64,000 nucleotides of DNA from Cupriavidus pampae (lineage in GTDB: Bacteria > Pseudomonadota > Gammaproteobacteria > Burkholderiales > Burkholderiaceae), in NCBI RefSeq assembly GCF_914271485.1, contig NZ_CAJZAG010000002.1, positions 620,001 through 684,000 on the forward strand, in the 5' to 3' direction. The translations under genes were made by a program, and so were the position numbers. Shown here one piece after another: positions 24,825-34,960 of the stretch. The notes beneath the pieces were generated by a model. That model ran no database searches. It worked only from the letters and a program-made list of their open reading frames with translations, and was not told where the DNA came from. The stretch's first letter is position 1. Each line of letters begins with the position of its first letter.

Positions 24825-27449
24825 TCAGGCCGGCCGCGGGCGTAGCGGCAGCACGTTGGCCGCGCGACGCATCAGCACGCGCGTTTCCTTCCATGCCGCG
24901 TCAGCCAGCGGCGATGCCCACACCAGCTCATGCAGGCGCGACAGCGCGAACGGATCGCCCAGCAGCAGATGCTTCTGCGACGCGCTGAGCGCGCCCGGTC
25001 CATGCGTCAACGCGTGCTGCACCAGCGAGCTGTGCTGCATGCGCGTCGGCTCCGGCTGCACGCGGCGCGCGCTGGCGGTGGCGCACATCAGCGCATTGGT
25101 CACCGGATCCACCACGGCATCGACGAAGCCTGGCACCTCGTGCGCGGACTCCACGTGCTGCTGCGTTTCCACGACTTCACGCGGCACCTGTGTTTCTTCC
25201 GGAATGATGAACAACCCCGCGCGACGCGCGGCGCGGCCCAGCGGTACTCGCGAAAGGAACACCGACAGCGGAATCGACAACGCCAGCGAACCGACGATCG
25301 GCAGCAGCCACCAGAGGAAGCCCGGGCTCAGCCAATACACGCCACCACCCCACACCAATCCCAGCAGCGTGTGGCCACCGTGACGGCGGAAGGCTTCGCC
25401 CCATGTGGTTTCCGCATCTTCCCGCGGCGGCGATTTCCACGAAATGCCCCAGCCGCTGTACGCCGCCACCACGAACTTGGTATGGAACAGCATGCGCGTG
25501 GGTGCCAGCAACGCGGAGAGCGTGACCTCGATCAACATGCTGAGCACCAGCCGCACCGGACCGCCATAGTTGCGCGCGTCTTTCATCAGCAGCAGCACGC
25601 TCAGGATCTTCGGCAGGAACAACAGCGTGGCCGTGGCCGAGAACAGCGCGAGCGCCTTCTCCGGATGCCACTCGGGCCAGGTCGGGAAGAACTGATACGG
25701 TTGCGAGAAATACGTCGGCGGCACGAGCGCGTGCTTGGCCAGCATGGCCGTCGACAACAGCAGGAACAGGAACCACAGCGGCGCCGACAGATAGGCCATG
25801 ATGCCGGTGAGGAATACCGCGCGGTGCACCGCATGGAAGCCCTGCTTCATCCACAGCCGGAAGTTCATCAGGTTGCCCTGGCACCAGCGGCGATCGCGCT
25901 TGACCTCATCGAGCAGGTTCGGCGGCATTTCCTCGAACGAGCCAGGCAGATCGTAGGCAATCCACACGCCCCACCCCGCGCGCCGCATCAGCGCGGCCTC
26001 GACGAAATCGTGCGAGAGGATTTCGCCCGAGAGCGGCCCCTTGCCCGGCAGCGGCGCCAGCGCGCAATGCTCCATGAACGGCTTGATGCGGATGATCGCG
26101 TTATGGCCCCAGTAGTGGGACTCGCCCAACTGCCAGTAATGCAGGCCGGCCGTGAACAGCGGACCGTACACGCGCGTGGAAAATTGCTGCACGCGCGCAT
26201 AGAGCGTGTCGCGCCCCACCGCGATCGGCGCGGTCTGGATAATGCCGGCGCCCGGATTGGCTTCCATCAGGCGCGTCAACGTGGCCAGGCACTCGCCGCT
26301 CATCACACTGTCGGCATCGAGCACGATCATGTAGCGATACTTGCTGCCCCAGCGGCGGCAGAAGTCGGCCACATTACCGGTCTTGCGCTTGACGCGATGA
26401 CGGCGCCAGCGATAGAAGATGCGGCCGAAACCGCCAACGGCGCGGCACACTTCCATCCACGCGTCATGCTCGGCCGTGCGCAGGTCCGGATTGCCGCTGT
26501 CCGACAGCACGAAGAAGTCAAACGGCGCCATCTGGCCGGTACGCTCGAGCGATTCGTACGTGGCGCGCAAACCCGCGAACACGCGCGTCACGTCCTCGTT
26601 GCAGATCGGCATGATCACCGCTGTGCGTGCCTTGGGATCGATCGGCGCATCGCTCGCGGCCGAGCGCGAGATCAGATGCTTGTCGCCGCCCTTGGCCAAC
26701 ACGAGGAAACCCATCATCGCGGTCCAGAAGCCCGCGGATACCCACGAGAACAGCACCGCGAACAGCACGAGGATCGCCACTTCGAGCGGGTCCGCGCCCT
26801 TGTAGGGCAGCACGTTGGTCATGGCGTACGTCGCCGCCGCCGTCTGCGCGACCACCAGGCCGAGCAGGAACCAGCGTCGATGCGAGCCAGCCGGATGCCA
26901 CTTGCCTTCCGCGTCCGGGCCGTCGTGGATGGTGTCCCACGTCTCGGGCACGGGCGGTCGGCCCAGCATGCGGCGCCAGGTGTTACGCACCCAGCCACTC
27001 ACCACATGCGGCGGCCACTGGCGCGGCACCATCGAGGCGCGCTCGGGCTTGGGGCCGGTGTCCACATGCACGGTGCCGTCGGCGCGACGCTCCAGCAGCG
27101 ACTCGCCGTCGATCTGCGGATTGCCATAGGCCATGCCGAAGCGGCGGCCCACCGAAGCATAGGTGGCGCCGCCCGGTGTGGTGGCGTCAGGCCTCAATGC
27201 GTCCGGTGAGGGGGGGCGTGGGCCTTCCTTCAACGGTTCGCGCAGACCGGCCAGGCGCGTCTGCAGTTCGATCATGGCCGCGGGCGTTTCAGTGCCGTCA
27301 ACCGGGACGCTCGTCACCGGGGTCGGTTGGGCGTCGGCGAGCAGCTCGCTGCGCAACTCCGGAGAGGCTGGCAGGCGATCGACATATCGCTCGCATGCTG
27401 CCGCCAGGGCCGGGCGCTGCTTTAGCCGGGGGGTAAGATGTAGCTCCAT
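24825..27449 (-). CDS. opgH: Osmoregulated periplasmic glucan glucosyltransferase
   Basis: An 874-residue inner-membrane glycosyltransferase (family 2) that makes the beta-glucan backbone of osmoregulated periplasmic glucans from UDP-glucose. A long N-terminal cytoplasmic arm precedes the first two membrane helices; the catalytic domain has [46 protein letters not shown] and the [11 protein letters not shown] (QxxRW-like) motif; six or so helices follow. E. coli OpgH is 847 residues. Its start lies inside the opgG end (28-bp overlap), so translation is coupled. Confidence 0.96.
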   Translation of the reverse strand: MELHLTPRLKQRPALAAACERYVDRLPASPELRSELLADAQPTPVTSVPVDGTETPAAMIELQTRLAGLREPLKEGPRPPSPDALRPDATTPGGATYASVGRRFGMAYGNPQIDGESLLERRADGTVHVDTGPKPERASMVPRQWPPHVVSGWVRNTWRRMLGRPPVPETWDTIHDGPDAEGKWHPAGSHRRWFLLGLVVAQTAAATYAMTNVLPYKGADPLEVAILVLFAVLFSWVSAGFWTAMMGFLVLAKGGDKHLISRSAASDAPIDPKARTAVIMPICNEDVTRVFAGLRATYESLERTGQMAPFDFFVLSDSGNPDLRTAEHDAWMEVCRAVGGFGRIFYRWRRHRVKRKTGNVADFCRRWGSKYRYMIVLDADSVMSGECLATLTRLMEANPGAGIIQTAPIAVGRDTLYARVQQFSTRVYGPLFTAGLHYWQLGESHYWGHNAIIRIKPFMEHCALAPLPGKGPLSGEILSHDFVEAALMRRAGWGVWIAYDLPGSFEEMPPNLLDEVKRDRRWCQGNLMNFRLWMKQGFHAVHRAVFLTGIMAYLSAPLWFLFLLLSTAMLAKHALVPPTYFSQPYQFFPTWPEWHPEKALALFSATATLLFLPKILSVLLLMKDARNYGGPVRLVLSMLIEVTLSALLAPTRMLFHTKFVVAAYSGWGISWKSPPREDAETTWGEAFRRHGGHTLLGLVWGGGVYWLSPGFLWWLLPIVGSLALSIPLSVFLSRVPLGRAARRAGLFIIPEETQVPREVVETQQHVESAHEVPGFVDAVVDPVTNALMCATASARRVQPEPTRMQHSSLVQHALTHGPGALSASQKHLLLGDPFALSRLHELVWASPLADAAWKETRVLMRRAANVLPLRPRPA

Positions 27450-29047
27450 GTCTCGGAAAGGGTCGTATTGCCGTTGCGAAGATAGCCGCGCAACTCAACC
27501 GGCTTGTTTTCGTCCTTGCGGCGCAGGAACATCGTCATGCGCCAGCCACCCGTCGCCTCGTTGCGCACCACCGACGTCTTCAGCAGTTCGCCGTTGGCAT
27601 CGGCCGAGATCACGGGCTCCAGCTTCGTTTCTTCTGGCAGCTTCTTGAAGGCCGGGCCTTCGAAGTCCACCGTGAGGGAGAAGCTCGTATCTTCGGGCTT
27701 GCGCGTGAGGCCCTGCCCGCGTCGGGTCTGCGTGACCCACGACAGCGGCGGCAGGTTGGCGGTGTCCTTCTGCCACAGCAGGCGGTATTCGTAGTCGAAG
27801 GCCTGCTTGGGCTTGGGCGGATTGTCGGGAATCCAGTACGCGACGATGTTGTCGTTGGTTTCGTCCGGCGTCGGAATCTGCACGAGTTCCACGCGGCCCG
27901 AGCCCCAGTTGCCCCGCGGCTCCACCCAGCCGCTGGGCCGGCGCTCGTACCAGGAGCCGATCTCCTGATAGTTGTCGAAGCTGCGATCGCGTTGCATGAG
28001 GCCGAACCCCTGCGGATTGTTCGAGGCGAACGACGTCACGAGCAGGCGCTTCGGATTCACGAGCGGGCGCCAGACCCATTCGCCCGTGCCGAGGTGAATC
28101 GACAGGCCGTCCGAGTCGTGCACTTCAGGGCGGAAGTCGTTCGTGCCCGACGGCTGATTCTCGCCAAACAGATACATGCTGGTCAGCGGAGCAAGGCCGA
28201 GCTTGGTGACGTTCTCTCGCAAGAATAGTCGCGCCTTGACCTCCATGACAGTTTCACTGCCGGGCTTGATGATGAAGCGATACGCACCCGACAGGCGACG
28301 CGAGTCCATCAGCGCATAGAGCGTGATCTGCTTGTCGTTAGGGTCCGGACGCTCGATCCAGAATTCGGTGAATCGCGGAAACTCCTCGCCGGAGTTGAGA
28401 CCGGTGTCCACCGCCAGGCCACGTGCCGACAGCCCGTACCACTGGTCGCGACCGAGCGCGCGGAAATAGCTTGCGCCGAGGAACGAGGCCAGCTCGTCCT
28501 TCTTGCCCTTGCTACCTTGATTGACCGGGTACATCAGGCGGAACCCGGCAAAGCCGAGTCCCTTGAGCTTGGCCGGATCGACCTTGTGCGGACCATAGTT
28601 GAACGCCGACGGGTCGAAGCGGAATTCACGCACGCTACCACCGACGACTTCGTTGATGCGCACGGGCTGGTCGAACACCATGCCTTCATGGAAGAACGAC
28701 AACTCGAACGGAAGCCGCGCGTTGCGCCAGGCAAACCGCTCGGGCTTGTATTCAATGTCTTTATAGCGTTCGTACGAAAGCTCGGCGAGCTCACGTGGCA
28801 GATTTTGCTGCGCAGGCTTGTAAGGCGAGCTGGCCAGCTGACGCGCGCGCGCGGAGACGGTCTCGAAGTCGAACGCATGCGCGGCGGGCATCGCCAGCAG
28901 CGTCGTCACCATGATCGCGCCGCCGCCGAGCCACTTTGCAAGCGAGCCACCGAGAGGTCCAAGGGACGAACGGACGCGGGCAGCGAGCATCTGGCAGGTT
29001 GAGCGAGGCAGCAATTTCGGCGAAATCAGCGTTAGCGAGGCGGTCAT
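27422..29047 (-). CDS. opgG: Periplasmic glucan biosynthesis protein OpgG
   Basis: A 541-residue periplasmic protein that acts on the glucan backbone made by OpgH. After an unusually long N-terminal region (~60 residues with the hydrophobic [20 protein letters not shown] before cleavage) comes the OpgG beta-sandwich: [28 protein letters not shown], then [25 protein letters not shown] and [24 protein letters not shown]. It is the first gene of the opgGH operon. The long leader could reflect a downstream start, but no better ribosome site is evident. Confidence 0.96.
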   Translation of the reverse strand: MTASLTLISPKLLPRSTCQMLAARVRSSLGPLGGSLAKWLGGGAIMVTTLLAMPAAHAFDFETVSARARQLASSPYKPAQQNLPRELAELSYERYKDIEYKPERFAWRNARLPFELSFFHEGMVFDQPVRINEVVGGSVREFRFDPSAFNYGPHKVDPAKLKGLGFAGFRLMYPVNQGSKGKKDELASFLGASYFRALGRDQWYGLSARGLAVDTGLNSGEEFPRFTEFWIERPDPNDKQITLYALMDSRRLSGAYRFIIKPGSETVMEVKARLFLRENVTKLGLAPLTSMYLFGENQPSGTNDFRPEVHDSDGLSIHLGTGEWVWRPLVNPKRLLVTSFASNNPQGFGLMQRDRSFDNYQEIGSWYERRPSGWVEPRGNWGSGRVELVQIPTPDETNDNIVAYWIPDNPPKPKQAFDYEYRLLWQKDTANLPPLSWVTQTRRGQGLTRKPEDTSFSLTVDFEGPAFKKLPEETKLEPVISADANGELLKTSVVRNEATGGWRMTMFLRRKDENKPVELRGYLRNGNTTLSETWSYILPPG

Positions 29048-29455
29048 GAAGGCCGGTTGAATCTTGCAGTGGAAGGTAGCAGGGAGAGCGTAACCGGAAG
29101 AGCAAAGGGGGAGAGCAAAAGCCGGACCACATCTGTCCGCACATCGGAAAAATCCGACCTAGCTGCCTCCGCACCATTGCCGTGCGAGGGCAGACCTTAA
29201 CAATTCAAGCCTAAAAAGTCACGTTTCCTGCACGCAAGGTTTGCAACAAAATGAAACCCCTGTCGGCTGAAAGCCGCTCCACGCAAGCGTTTGCGGGCGA
29301 TGCCCCACTTTTTACAAAGACTGGCTCTTTCCGGTGCCGACTGTATGCGACCGTAACGCGGCATGGCTGAGTAGCGCCTGCCGTGCCTACAATGAACGCG
29401 GCGCCACTTCGGAAATGTCGGCGCCCCCTCCCATCCGCCATCATCAGGAGTCGTC
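29048..29455. other. Divergent non-coding region upstream of opgG
   Basis: These 408 bases separate opgG from the divergent 29456 gene. Small frames on the minus strand (for example 29197-29568) show no family resemblance. I see no strong hairpin or clear -35/-10 pair; the promoters of both flanking genes must lie here. Confidence 0.5.
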
Positions 29456-29872
29456 ATGCAGACACGGCAGTCGATTCGGTCCGCGAAGTTTCGATCCACC
29501 CTTCTTGCGGGCCTGCTCCCCACTTTGATGCTAGGCGTTAGCGCGCCCGCGCTGGCGTACTTCGACAACTACCTTTCCGGCAGCATCATCGGTACGTTGA
29601 ATCAGAAGGAAGCTGCCGCGCTGCAGCAAGTCGTGCGCAAGGCGCTGGTGGACACCGCGGACGATACGGCGGTGGAATGGCACTACCCGGCGACGGGGCG
29701 GCGGCAGGCGATCGACGGCACGATCACGCCGGTGCAGAGCAAGACCGACAAGGGTCAGTCCTGCCGCCGGCTCAAGTCCGATCTCAAGCGCGGCAGCGCG
29801 AGCGAAGCGTGGTCGGGCTGGTTCTGCAAGCAGTCGAACGGCCAGTGGAAGGCGCGTCAGGTCTCGAACTGA
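29456..29872 (+). CDS. Secreted protein with 17-kDa-surface-antigen-type C-terminal domain
   Basis: A 138-residue protein with a signal peptide (cleavage after PALA, about residue 33) and a domain resembling the C-terminal part of the RT0821/17-kDa surface antigen family: VEWHYPATGRRQAIDGTITP, GQSCRRLKSDL and WFCKQSNGQWKA. The glycine-zipper membrane segment normally found before this domain is missing, so the protein is probably soluble in the periplasm or loosely surface-attached. The ATG follows CAGGAGTCGTC. Function unknown. Confidence 0.8.
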   Translation: MQTRQSIRSAKFRSTLLAGLLPTLMLGVSAPALAYFDNYLSGSIIGTLNQKEAAALQQVVRKALVDTADDTAVEWHYPATGRRQAIDGTITPVQSKTDKGQSCRRLKSDLKRGSASEAWSGWFCKQSNGQWKARQVSN

Positions 29873-29935
29873 GGGTTGGGATCAACTGAAGGGGCTCAAC
29901 TGAAGGCGCTCAACCTCGGACTCGACCGAAGACGC

Positions 29936-30439
29936 TCAGCGACAGAGCCTGGCGACCAGTTCGCCGGCGATGGTGCCGGACTGCGCGCGCTGCGGCGTGC
30001 CGAGCTGCGGCGAGTGGATCGTATAGATGGACTCGCCGCGGGCAAAGCGCTTGCTATATAGCGTCTGCTCGACCACTGCATACATCGAATTGGCGCAGTT
30101 CAGCACCATGCGCTTGAGCGACGAGCGAATGGTCTCGCCGTTGGTGGTGCGAATGACGCCAGCTGGTGAATTGCGCACCACGATCACGCCTACTTCGGTG
30201 CCACGACGGCGCACGGCGGTCTGGTCGAAATAGGACACCATGCCGCTGGTGCCGAGCAATGGCAGCCAGCGCTGTGGGTCCGGTGGCGCGGCTTCGATCG
30301 CGGCAGTGGCAGGCGCGGGCACGGCATTGGGGGCTTCCATGCCGTCATCGGCATGGGCCGCGACGGAGAAGCCGGTGGCCGCGACAGCTAACGTGGCGAG
30401 CGCGGCAAATCGAATAGCAGGACGAACAAAGCGAGACAT
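29936..30439 (-). CDS. Periplasmic surface-adhesin-E-like protein
   Basis: A 167-residue exported protein. From the chosen ATG a classical signal peptide runs to AAHA (about residue 31); an upstream ATG would add 19 polar residues before it and is less likely. The mature domain (WLPLLGTSGMVSYFDQTAVRRRGTEVGVIVV, later RMVLNCANSMYAVVEQTLYSK) resembles the surface-adhesin protein E-like family, small beta-rich envelope proteins with a conserved Cys pair. Its role is unknown. It lies 96 bp after ribB on the same strand. Confidence 0.78.
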   Translation of the reverse strand: MSRFVRPAIRFAALATLAVAATGFSVAAHADDGMEAPNAVPAPATAAIEAAPPDPQRWLPLLGTSGMVSYFDQTAVRRRGTEVGVIVVRNSPAGVIRTTNGETIRSSLKRMVLNCANSMYAVVEQTLYSKRFARGESIYTIHSPQLGTPQRAQSGTIAGELVARLCR

Positions 30440-30535
30440 GGGGGCTGCCCTCGTGCGGACGGGAGAAAAAGCAGGGCCCGATTGTCGCACACGCATGCAG
30501 GGGCTCAGCCCCCTGCGATGCGTATTGTTTCAATT

Positions 30536-31204
30536 TTATGGCGCGTCGGGTTGAGACTCGCGCCACGCGACGAGGTCCGCGATGGTCAGCACGGGCAGCC
30601 CATGCTGTTGCGCGAAGACCAGTGCCTCCGGCCGGCGCGCCATGGTGCCGTCCGGATTCATCAGCTCGCACAGCACCGCGGCCGGGGACAGCCCCGCCAG
30701 GCGCGCGAGGTCGACCGAACCCTCGGTATGACCACGGCGCGCGAGCACGCCGCCATCGCGCGCCACCAGCGGAAACACGTGGCCGGGGCTGACGATCGCA
30801 TCGGCCGGGCCCGCCAGTGCCGCGCGAATCGTGGTGATGCGATCTACCGCGCTGACGCCGGTGGTCACGCCTTCGCGCGCTTCGATCGAGACCGTGAACG
30901 CGGTGCCGTACTGGCTGCGATTGTTCTCGACCATCGGACGCAGGCCGAGCTCGCGCACGCGTTCGGTCGTCAGGCACAGGCACACGATGCCGCTGCACTC
31001 GCGAATCATCATCGCCATGTTGGCCGGTGTGAGTTGCTCGGCGGCGAGGATCAGATCGGCTTCGTTCTCGCGATCGTCATCGTCGAGCAGCACTACGGGA
31101 CGACCTTCGCGCATGACGTCGAGTGCCTGCGCGATGCGTTCGGCGAGGGAATCGATAACGGGGGTGGTAACGGAAACTGCGGTGTCTGCTGCAAGAGTCA
31201 GCAT
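30536..31204 (-). CDS. ribB: 3,4-dihydroxy-2-butanone-4-phosphate synthase
   Basis: A 222-residue single-domain enzyme that turns ribulose 5-phosphate into 3,4-dihydroxy-2-butanone 4-phosphate plus formate, a branch of riboflavin synthesis. Acidic metal-site motif [18 protein letters not shown] (residues about 36-53), [14 protein letters not shown] and the THR-like [27 protein letters not shown] are present. No GTP-cyclohydrolase II domain is fused. It stands alone behind an FMN riboswitch, the pattern of a regulated extra ribB outside a full rib operon. Confidence 0.96.
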   Translation of the reverse strand: MLTLAADTAVSVTTPVIDSLAERIAQALDVMREGRPVVLLDDDDRENEADLILAAEQLTPANMAMMIRECSGIVCLCLTTERVRELGLRPMVENNRSQYGTAFTVSIEAREGVTTGVSAVDRITTIRAALAGPADAIVSPGHVFPLVARDGGVLARRGHTEGSVDLARLAGLSPAAVLCELMNPDGTMARRPEALVFAQQHGLPVLTIADLVAWRESQPDAP

Positions 31205-31333
31205 TGAAACGCTCCATATAGATAACGGACTGTGGGCGTTTCAGGGGAGGACAGGCGGCCGCGCGCGATGCAATGCGATGCAACATATACGCGCGCGAAA
31301 ACACGCGCGCGGTCGCCCACGCGAGGTTGCCCC

Positions 31334-31488
31334 ATCTTCTCTCATCCGGACTATGACCGTCGGCTCTGGCTTCTCACCAGATCTGCTGACCCCGCATTCG
31401 CATGCGGGCGCTCGCGGGCTCACCGCCGCGCCATGGAATGGCTGCTGCGACATACCGCCGGTGGGGACTTGCACCCCGCCCTGAAGAC
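31334..31488 (-). promoter_or_regulatory. FMN riboswitch (RFN element) upstream of ribB
   Basis: On the minus strand the element opens GTCTTCAGGGCGGGGTGCAA, continues through the conserved GTCCCCACCGGCGGTA, and closes with GTCATAGTCCGGATGAGAGA followed by AGAT. These are the conserved blocks of the RFN aptamer, with a variable GC-rich arm (31383-31440). The gap to ribB (about 130 bases) is enough for an expression platform. FMN binding would lower ribB expression. Confidence 0.96.
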
Positions 31489-31672
31489 GTAATGTGCCGC
31501 CACGAAGTCACCAGCAAGTTAACAGCAAGGTAAGCCGCGGCGGCGCTGCGATGTTAACACGACCGCGCCGGACGCGTAGGCGGCCCAGCCGATTTGCGCG
31601 ACCCACGTCACACGCGGGTGGTATGCTTGGCCTTCTTCTTCAATACCCGCACGCGCAAGGGCGTGCACCCTG

Positions 31673-32986
31673 ATGGAAATTGCCATACTGCTGGCGCTGA
31701 TTCTTCTCAACGGATTGTTCGCGATGTCGGAGATCGCGCTCGTTACCGCGCGCAAGGCGCGGCTGCAACGGGCGATCGAAGATGGCGACCGTGGCGCGAT
31801 TGCCGCGGTCAAGCTCGGCGAGGATCCCACGCGCTTCCTCTCCACCGTCCAGATCGGCATTACGTCGATCGGCGTGCTCAACGGCGTGGTCGGCGAATCG
31901 ACGCTGGCGGCACCGCTTGGCGTGTGGCTGCAACAGTTCGGTCTTACTCCCACTACAGCGGGCTATATCGCGACCGCGATCGTGGTGGCGGCCCTGACCT
32001 ATTTCTCGATCGTGCTCGGCGAGCTGGTGCCCAAGCGGCTCGGGCAGATGGCGCCCGAAACCATCGCGCGGATGGTCGCGCGCCCGATCTCGTTTCTTTC
32101 AGTCGCTTCGAAACCGTTCGTCAAGCTGTTGTCCGGTTCCACGCTGCTGGTGCTGCGTCTGCTCGGCGTGAAATCGGACCGCGGCCCCCTGGTGACCGAG
32201 GAGGAAATCCACGCGTTGCTGGTGGAAGGCTCCGAGGCCGGCGTGATCGAACACCATGAACACACGATGGTGCGCAATGTGTTCCGGCTGGACGATCGCC
32301 AGATCGCATCGCTGATGGTGCCGCGCGGCGACGTCATCGCGCTCGACGTCGACGCCAGCGAGGATGAAAACCTGCGCCGCATCGAGGAGTCCGACCACTC
32401 GCGCTTTCCGGTGGTGCGTGGCGGCATGCACGACATCCTTGGCGTGGTGAGCGCGCGCCAGCTGCTGGCGCGCCGGTTGCGCGGCGAAAAGGCGGAGCTC
32501 ACGGCGGTACTGCAGGCCGCGGTATTCGTGCCCGAGAGCGTTACCGGCATGGAGCTGCTCGAGAACTTCCGCTCGTCGGGTGGTCAGATGGCGTTCGTCA
32601 TCGACGAGTACGGCGAGGTGCTTGGTCTCGTGACGCTGCAGGATCTGGTCGAAGCCATCACCGGCGAGTTCAAGACCGAGACCGCCGGCGAGGAATGGGC
32701 GGTGCAGCGCGACGACGGCTCGTGGCTGCTCGATGGCCTGATTCCGGTGCCCGAACTCAAGGATCGCACCGGCATCCGCGTCGTGCCCGAGGAAGACAAG
32801 GAGCGTTACCACACGCTGTCGGGCATGCTCTTGCTGCTGCTCGGCCGCCTGCCGCAGACCGCGGATACCGTGGAGTGGGACGGCTGGAAGTTCGAAATCA
32901 TCGACATGGACGGCAAGCGCATCGACAAGGTGCTGGCTTCGCGCGTCCCGCCCGAGGACGGCCCCGAGGCCGAAACCACTGGCTGA
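31673..32986 (+). CDS. CNNM/CorC-type hemolysin-family membrane protein
   Basis: A 437-residue protein with the three-part build of the HlyC/CorC (UPF0053, CNNM) family: an N-terminal DUF21 membrane domain with four helices (MEIAILLALILLNGLFAMSEIALVTARK, TYFSIVLGELVPKRL), two CBS domains (VMVPRGDVIALD-like start near residue 215, then FVIDEYGEVLGLVTLQDLVEAI) and a C-terminal CorC_HlyC domain (AVQRDDGSWLLDGLIPV). Such proteins are linked to Mg2+/Co2+ homeostasis and efflux. It is a single-gene unit followed by tandem repeats and a hairpin. Confidence 0.93.
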   Translation: MEIAILLALILLNGLFAMSEIALVTARKARLQRAIEDGDRGAIAAVKLGEDPTRFLSTVQIGITSIGVLNGVVGESTLAAPLGVWLQQFGLTPTTAGYIATAIVVAALTYFSIVLGELVPKRLGQMAPETIARMVARPISFLSVASKPFVKLLSGSTLLVLRLLGVKSDRGPLVTEEEIHALLVEGSEAGVIEHHEHTMVRNVFRLDDRQIASLMVPRGDVIALDVDASEDENLRRIEESDHSRFPVVRGGMHDILGVVSARQLLARRLRGEKAELTAVLQAAVFVPESVTGMELLENFRSSGGQMAFVIDEYGEVLGLVTLQDLVEAITGEFKTETAGEEWAVQRDDGSWLLDGLIPVPELKDRTGIRVVPEEDKERYHTLSGMLLLLLGRLPQTADTVEWDGWKFEIIDMDGKRIDKVLASRVPPEDGPEAETTG

Positions 32987-33000
32987 GCGGGCGGGTTGAT

Positions 33001-33039
33001 CGGACGGACTGAGCGGACGGACTGAGCGGACGGACTGAA
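33001..33039 (+). repeat. Three tandem copies of a 13-bp unit after the CorC-like gene
   Basis: CGGACGGACTGAG is repeated three times (last copy ends GAA), beginning 14 bp after the stop codon. Each copy holds a TGA, and because 13 is not a multiple of three the three TGAs fall in all three frames. Confidence 0.85.
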
Positions 33040-33053
33040 CGTCCCGATTTCAC

Positions 33054-33079
33054 GGGGAGGGGAAAACCTCGCCCTCCCC
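33054..33079 (+). terminator. GC hairpin downstream of the CorC-like gene
   Basis: Stem GGGGAGGG/CCCTCCCC around ten bases. No T-run follows; probably a weak or factor-assisted terminator. Confidence 0.45.
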
Positions 33080-33262
33080 CATTACTGCATGCATCGTCCC
33101 CGGGTCAATACGACCAACGGTAGGACATTCCCGCTGATTGACGAGAAACAACAGCAAGCGGCGGCGAACGCACGTCAATTGACACGCTTCCGCTTGTTCC
33201 GTCACGCCCTGCCGTATGATGCGGCCTGCAGCAATCTAGCTGTCGCCGCATCACCACGCACC

Positions 33263-34552
33263 ATGCAGCCCGCCGCCTTTATCGCCGCGCTCGACGCGCA
33301 TCGCGCCGCCGTCGGTACCGCGCATCCGCTCGCGGTGCTCGTCATCCGCCTCGACCGCTTTCAGAACGTCTGCGAGACGATTGGCCTCGAACGGGCGCAG
33401 CGGTTACGTGCCTGCGTCGAGGCGCGCGTGGCGGGCGTCGCCTCGATGCCGGCCGCGATGCTCTGGCTCGGCCCCGCCGATCTCGGCGCCGCCTGCGTGC
33501 TGTCCGATGCTAACGACGCTAACGACGCCGCGCCGGATGCGACCGCGATCAGCGGCAGCATCGCCGCCGCGCTTGGCCGGCCGTTCGTGATCGACGGCTA
33601 TGAACTGTTCCTGTCCTGCAGCATCGGCACGGCGCTCGACCATCCGGAGAGCGCGACCGAGCGCAACCTGCAACTGGCATTCGACGCCATGCTGCAGGTC
33701 TATCGCCGCGGCGGCGACGGCATCGGCAATGCGACCACACCGTCGGCGCCACGCCTGGCCGCCCTGCTGGCGGCCCTGCCCGAGGCGATGGCGCGTGGCG
33801 AGCTCAGTCTGCAATTGCAACCGCGCGCGATGTTCGGGACTGCCGAGGTGTCCGGGTACACGGTGCGTTCGCGCTGGCAACATGCGCTGTTCGGCCGCGT
33901 GGCGCCGCAGGACTTTCTTCCCGTTGCCGAGGCGCTCGGCATGATGCACGAGATGGGCCGCTGGCTGCTGCAGACCCTGCTGCCGCTGTTGAGCGCGACC
34001 GAGGCTGTGGCGCCGGTCCAGTTCACGTTACTGGCATCGAGCGCGCAACTGCATGGCAACGAGACCGTGGACCTGCTGCGCCGCAGTGTGGAAGCGTTCA
34101 ACGTGCCACGCGGACGCCTTTGCATCGAGGTCCCCGCGGACATGGTGCCCGACGACCCGATGGCCGCGCGCAAGGCCGCGCTGTTGCGCGAGTTCGGCGT
34201 GCACGTGGCGCTCGGGGACTTCACCAACACACCTGCGGCGCTGCGCGCGCTGGAACGGCTGCGGCCTGATGCCGTCACGCTCGATGCCAGACACGTGGGA
34301 CCCACGGCGCACGGCAACGCGGAGGATGCGGAGTCGCTGCGCGCGGCCTGCGCACTGGCCCGTCAGTCGGGCGCGGTGGTGTGGGCCAAGGGGGTGGAGA
34401 CGCGCAGGCAGCTCGAGCTCGTGCGTGACTGGGGTTGCCACGGCATGCAGGGTTATCTGCTGGCGCAGCCGTTTCCCGCGCACTGGCTTGCGCAGACGCA
34501 TGGCGCGATTGCCGCGCGCGCGCGGCAGTTGCTCGGGCCCGCCGGAAGCTGA
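33263..34552 (+). CDS. Degenerate GGDEF-EAL protein, predicted catalytically inactive
   Basis: A 429-residue two-domain protein. The N-terminal half aligns with a diguanylate cyclase domain but has LGPADLG where GGDEF is expected. The C-terminal half is an EAL-like domain in which the EAL motif reads YTVRSRW, the DDFG-type metal site reads LGDFTNT, and the AEGVET motif reads AKGVET (Glu to Lys). Neither synthesis nor breakdown of cyclic-di-GMP is expected; binding or protein-protein signalling is more likely. An upstream in-frame ATG (33089) is rejected because a TATGAT -10 sits inside that extension at 33215. Confidence 0.8.
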   Translation: MQPAAFIAALDAHRAAVGTAHPLAVLVIRLDRFQNVCETIGLERAQRLRACVEARVAGVASMPAAMLWLGPADLGAACVLSDANDANDAAPDATAISGSIAAALGRPFVIDGYELFLSCSIGTALDHPESATERNLQLAFDAMLQVYRRGGDGIGNATTPSAPRLAALLAALPEAMARGELSLQLQPRAMFGTAEVSGYTVRSRWQHALFGRVAPQDFLPVAEALGMMHEMGRWLLQTLLPLLSATEAVAPVQFTLLASSAQLHGNETVDLLRRSVEAFNVPRGRLCIEVPADMVPDDPMAARKAALLREFGVHVALGDFTNTPAALRALERLRPDAVTLDARHVGPTAHGNAEDAESLRAACALARQSGAVVWAKGVETRRQLELVRDWGCHGMQGYLLAQPFPAHWLAQTHGAIAARARQLLGPAGS

Positions 34553-34694
34553 GTTGGACGCGTGTCAGAGGAACTCGCACACGCGTGTCAGACGTTGTCC
34601 AATTTACATGCGGGCATCCATCGTCCATCGTTACGGTCAGGGCAGCCGGTAATTTCTGCCCGGCGCACACTATCCCGTTTAAAGGAGTCGGACG

Positions 34695-34826
34695 ATGAAA
34701 AAAGCATGGATCCTTGGCCTGATGGTTGCCACGCTCCTGGCCGGTTGCAATACGATGGCCGGTGTTGGGCAGGATGTACAGAAGGGTGGCCAGAAACTCG
34801 AGAACTCGGCTGAGAAGGCGAAGTAA
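34695..34826 (+). CDS. Entericidin-like small lipoprotein
   Basis: A 43-residue lipoprotein: MKKAWILGLMVATLLAGC ends in a clear lipobox (LLAGC) for lipidation at Cys18, followed by NTMAGVGQDVQKGGQKLE and a Lys-rich end, the pattern of EcnA/EcnB entericidins. These small proteins are associated with envelope stress and programmed lysis in E. coli; here no partner gene is seen. AAAGGAG lies nine bases before the ATG. A direct repeat containing ACGCGTGTCAGA lies upstream at about 34557-34595. Confidence 0.92.
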   Translation: MKKAWILGLMVATLLAGCNTMAGVGQDVQKGGQKLENSAEKAK

Positions 34827-34862
34827 GTCGCGAAGTAAATCGCGAAGTAAATCGTCAAGTAA
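34821..34862 (+). repeat. 12-bp tandem repeat giving four in-frame stop codons
   Basis: AAGTAAGTCGCG, AAGTAAATCGCG and AAGTAAATCGTC follow one another and end in AAGTAA. The first TAA is the entericidin stop; the next three TAAs stay in the same frame because the unit is 12 bases. Confidence 0.85.
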
Positions 34863-34911
34863 GGCGTTGAGGTAACACGCAACGACGCTTCAAAGCAGCA
34901 ACGCTTCAAAG

Positions 34912-34941
34912 AAAAACGGGCGCCCGACGGCGCCCGTTTTT
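34912..34941. terminator. Bidirectional intrinsic terminator between entericidin and eda
   Basis: A 13-bp perfect stem (AAAAACGGGCGCC and complement) with loop CGAC; T-run on the plus strand and, through the A-run, on the minus strand too. It serves the two convergent genes. Confidence 0.95.
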
Positions 34942-34960
34942 CGTTTCCACGCTTCCGGCT

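Noticed and set aside
24930-27209. 759-codon open frame opposite opgH
   Set aside because: Same reason: opgH is a clear family member, and the antisense translation has shadow composition and no domain.
33089-33262. N-terminal extension of the GGDEF-EAL protein
   Set aside because: Contains a TATGAT -10 candidate and codes for a polar stretch unlike the family; the later ATG fits the domain start.
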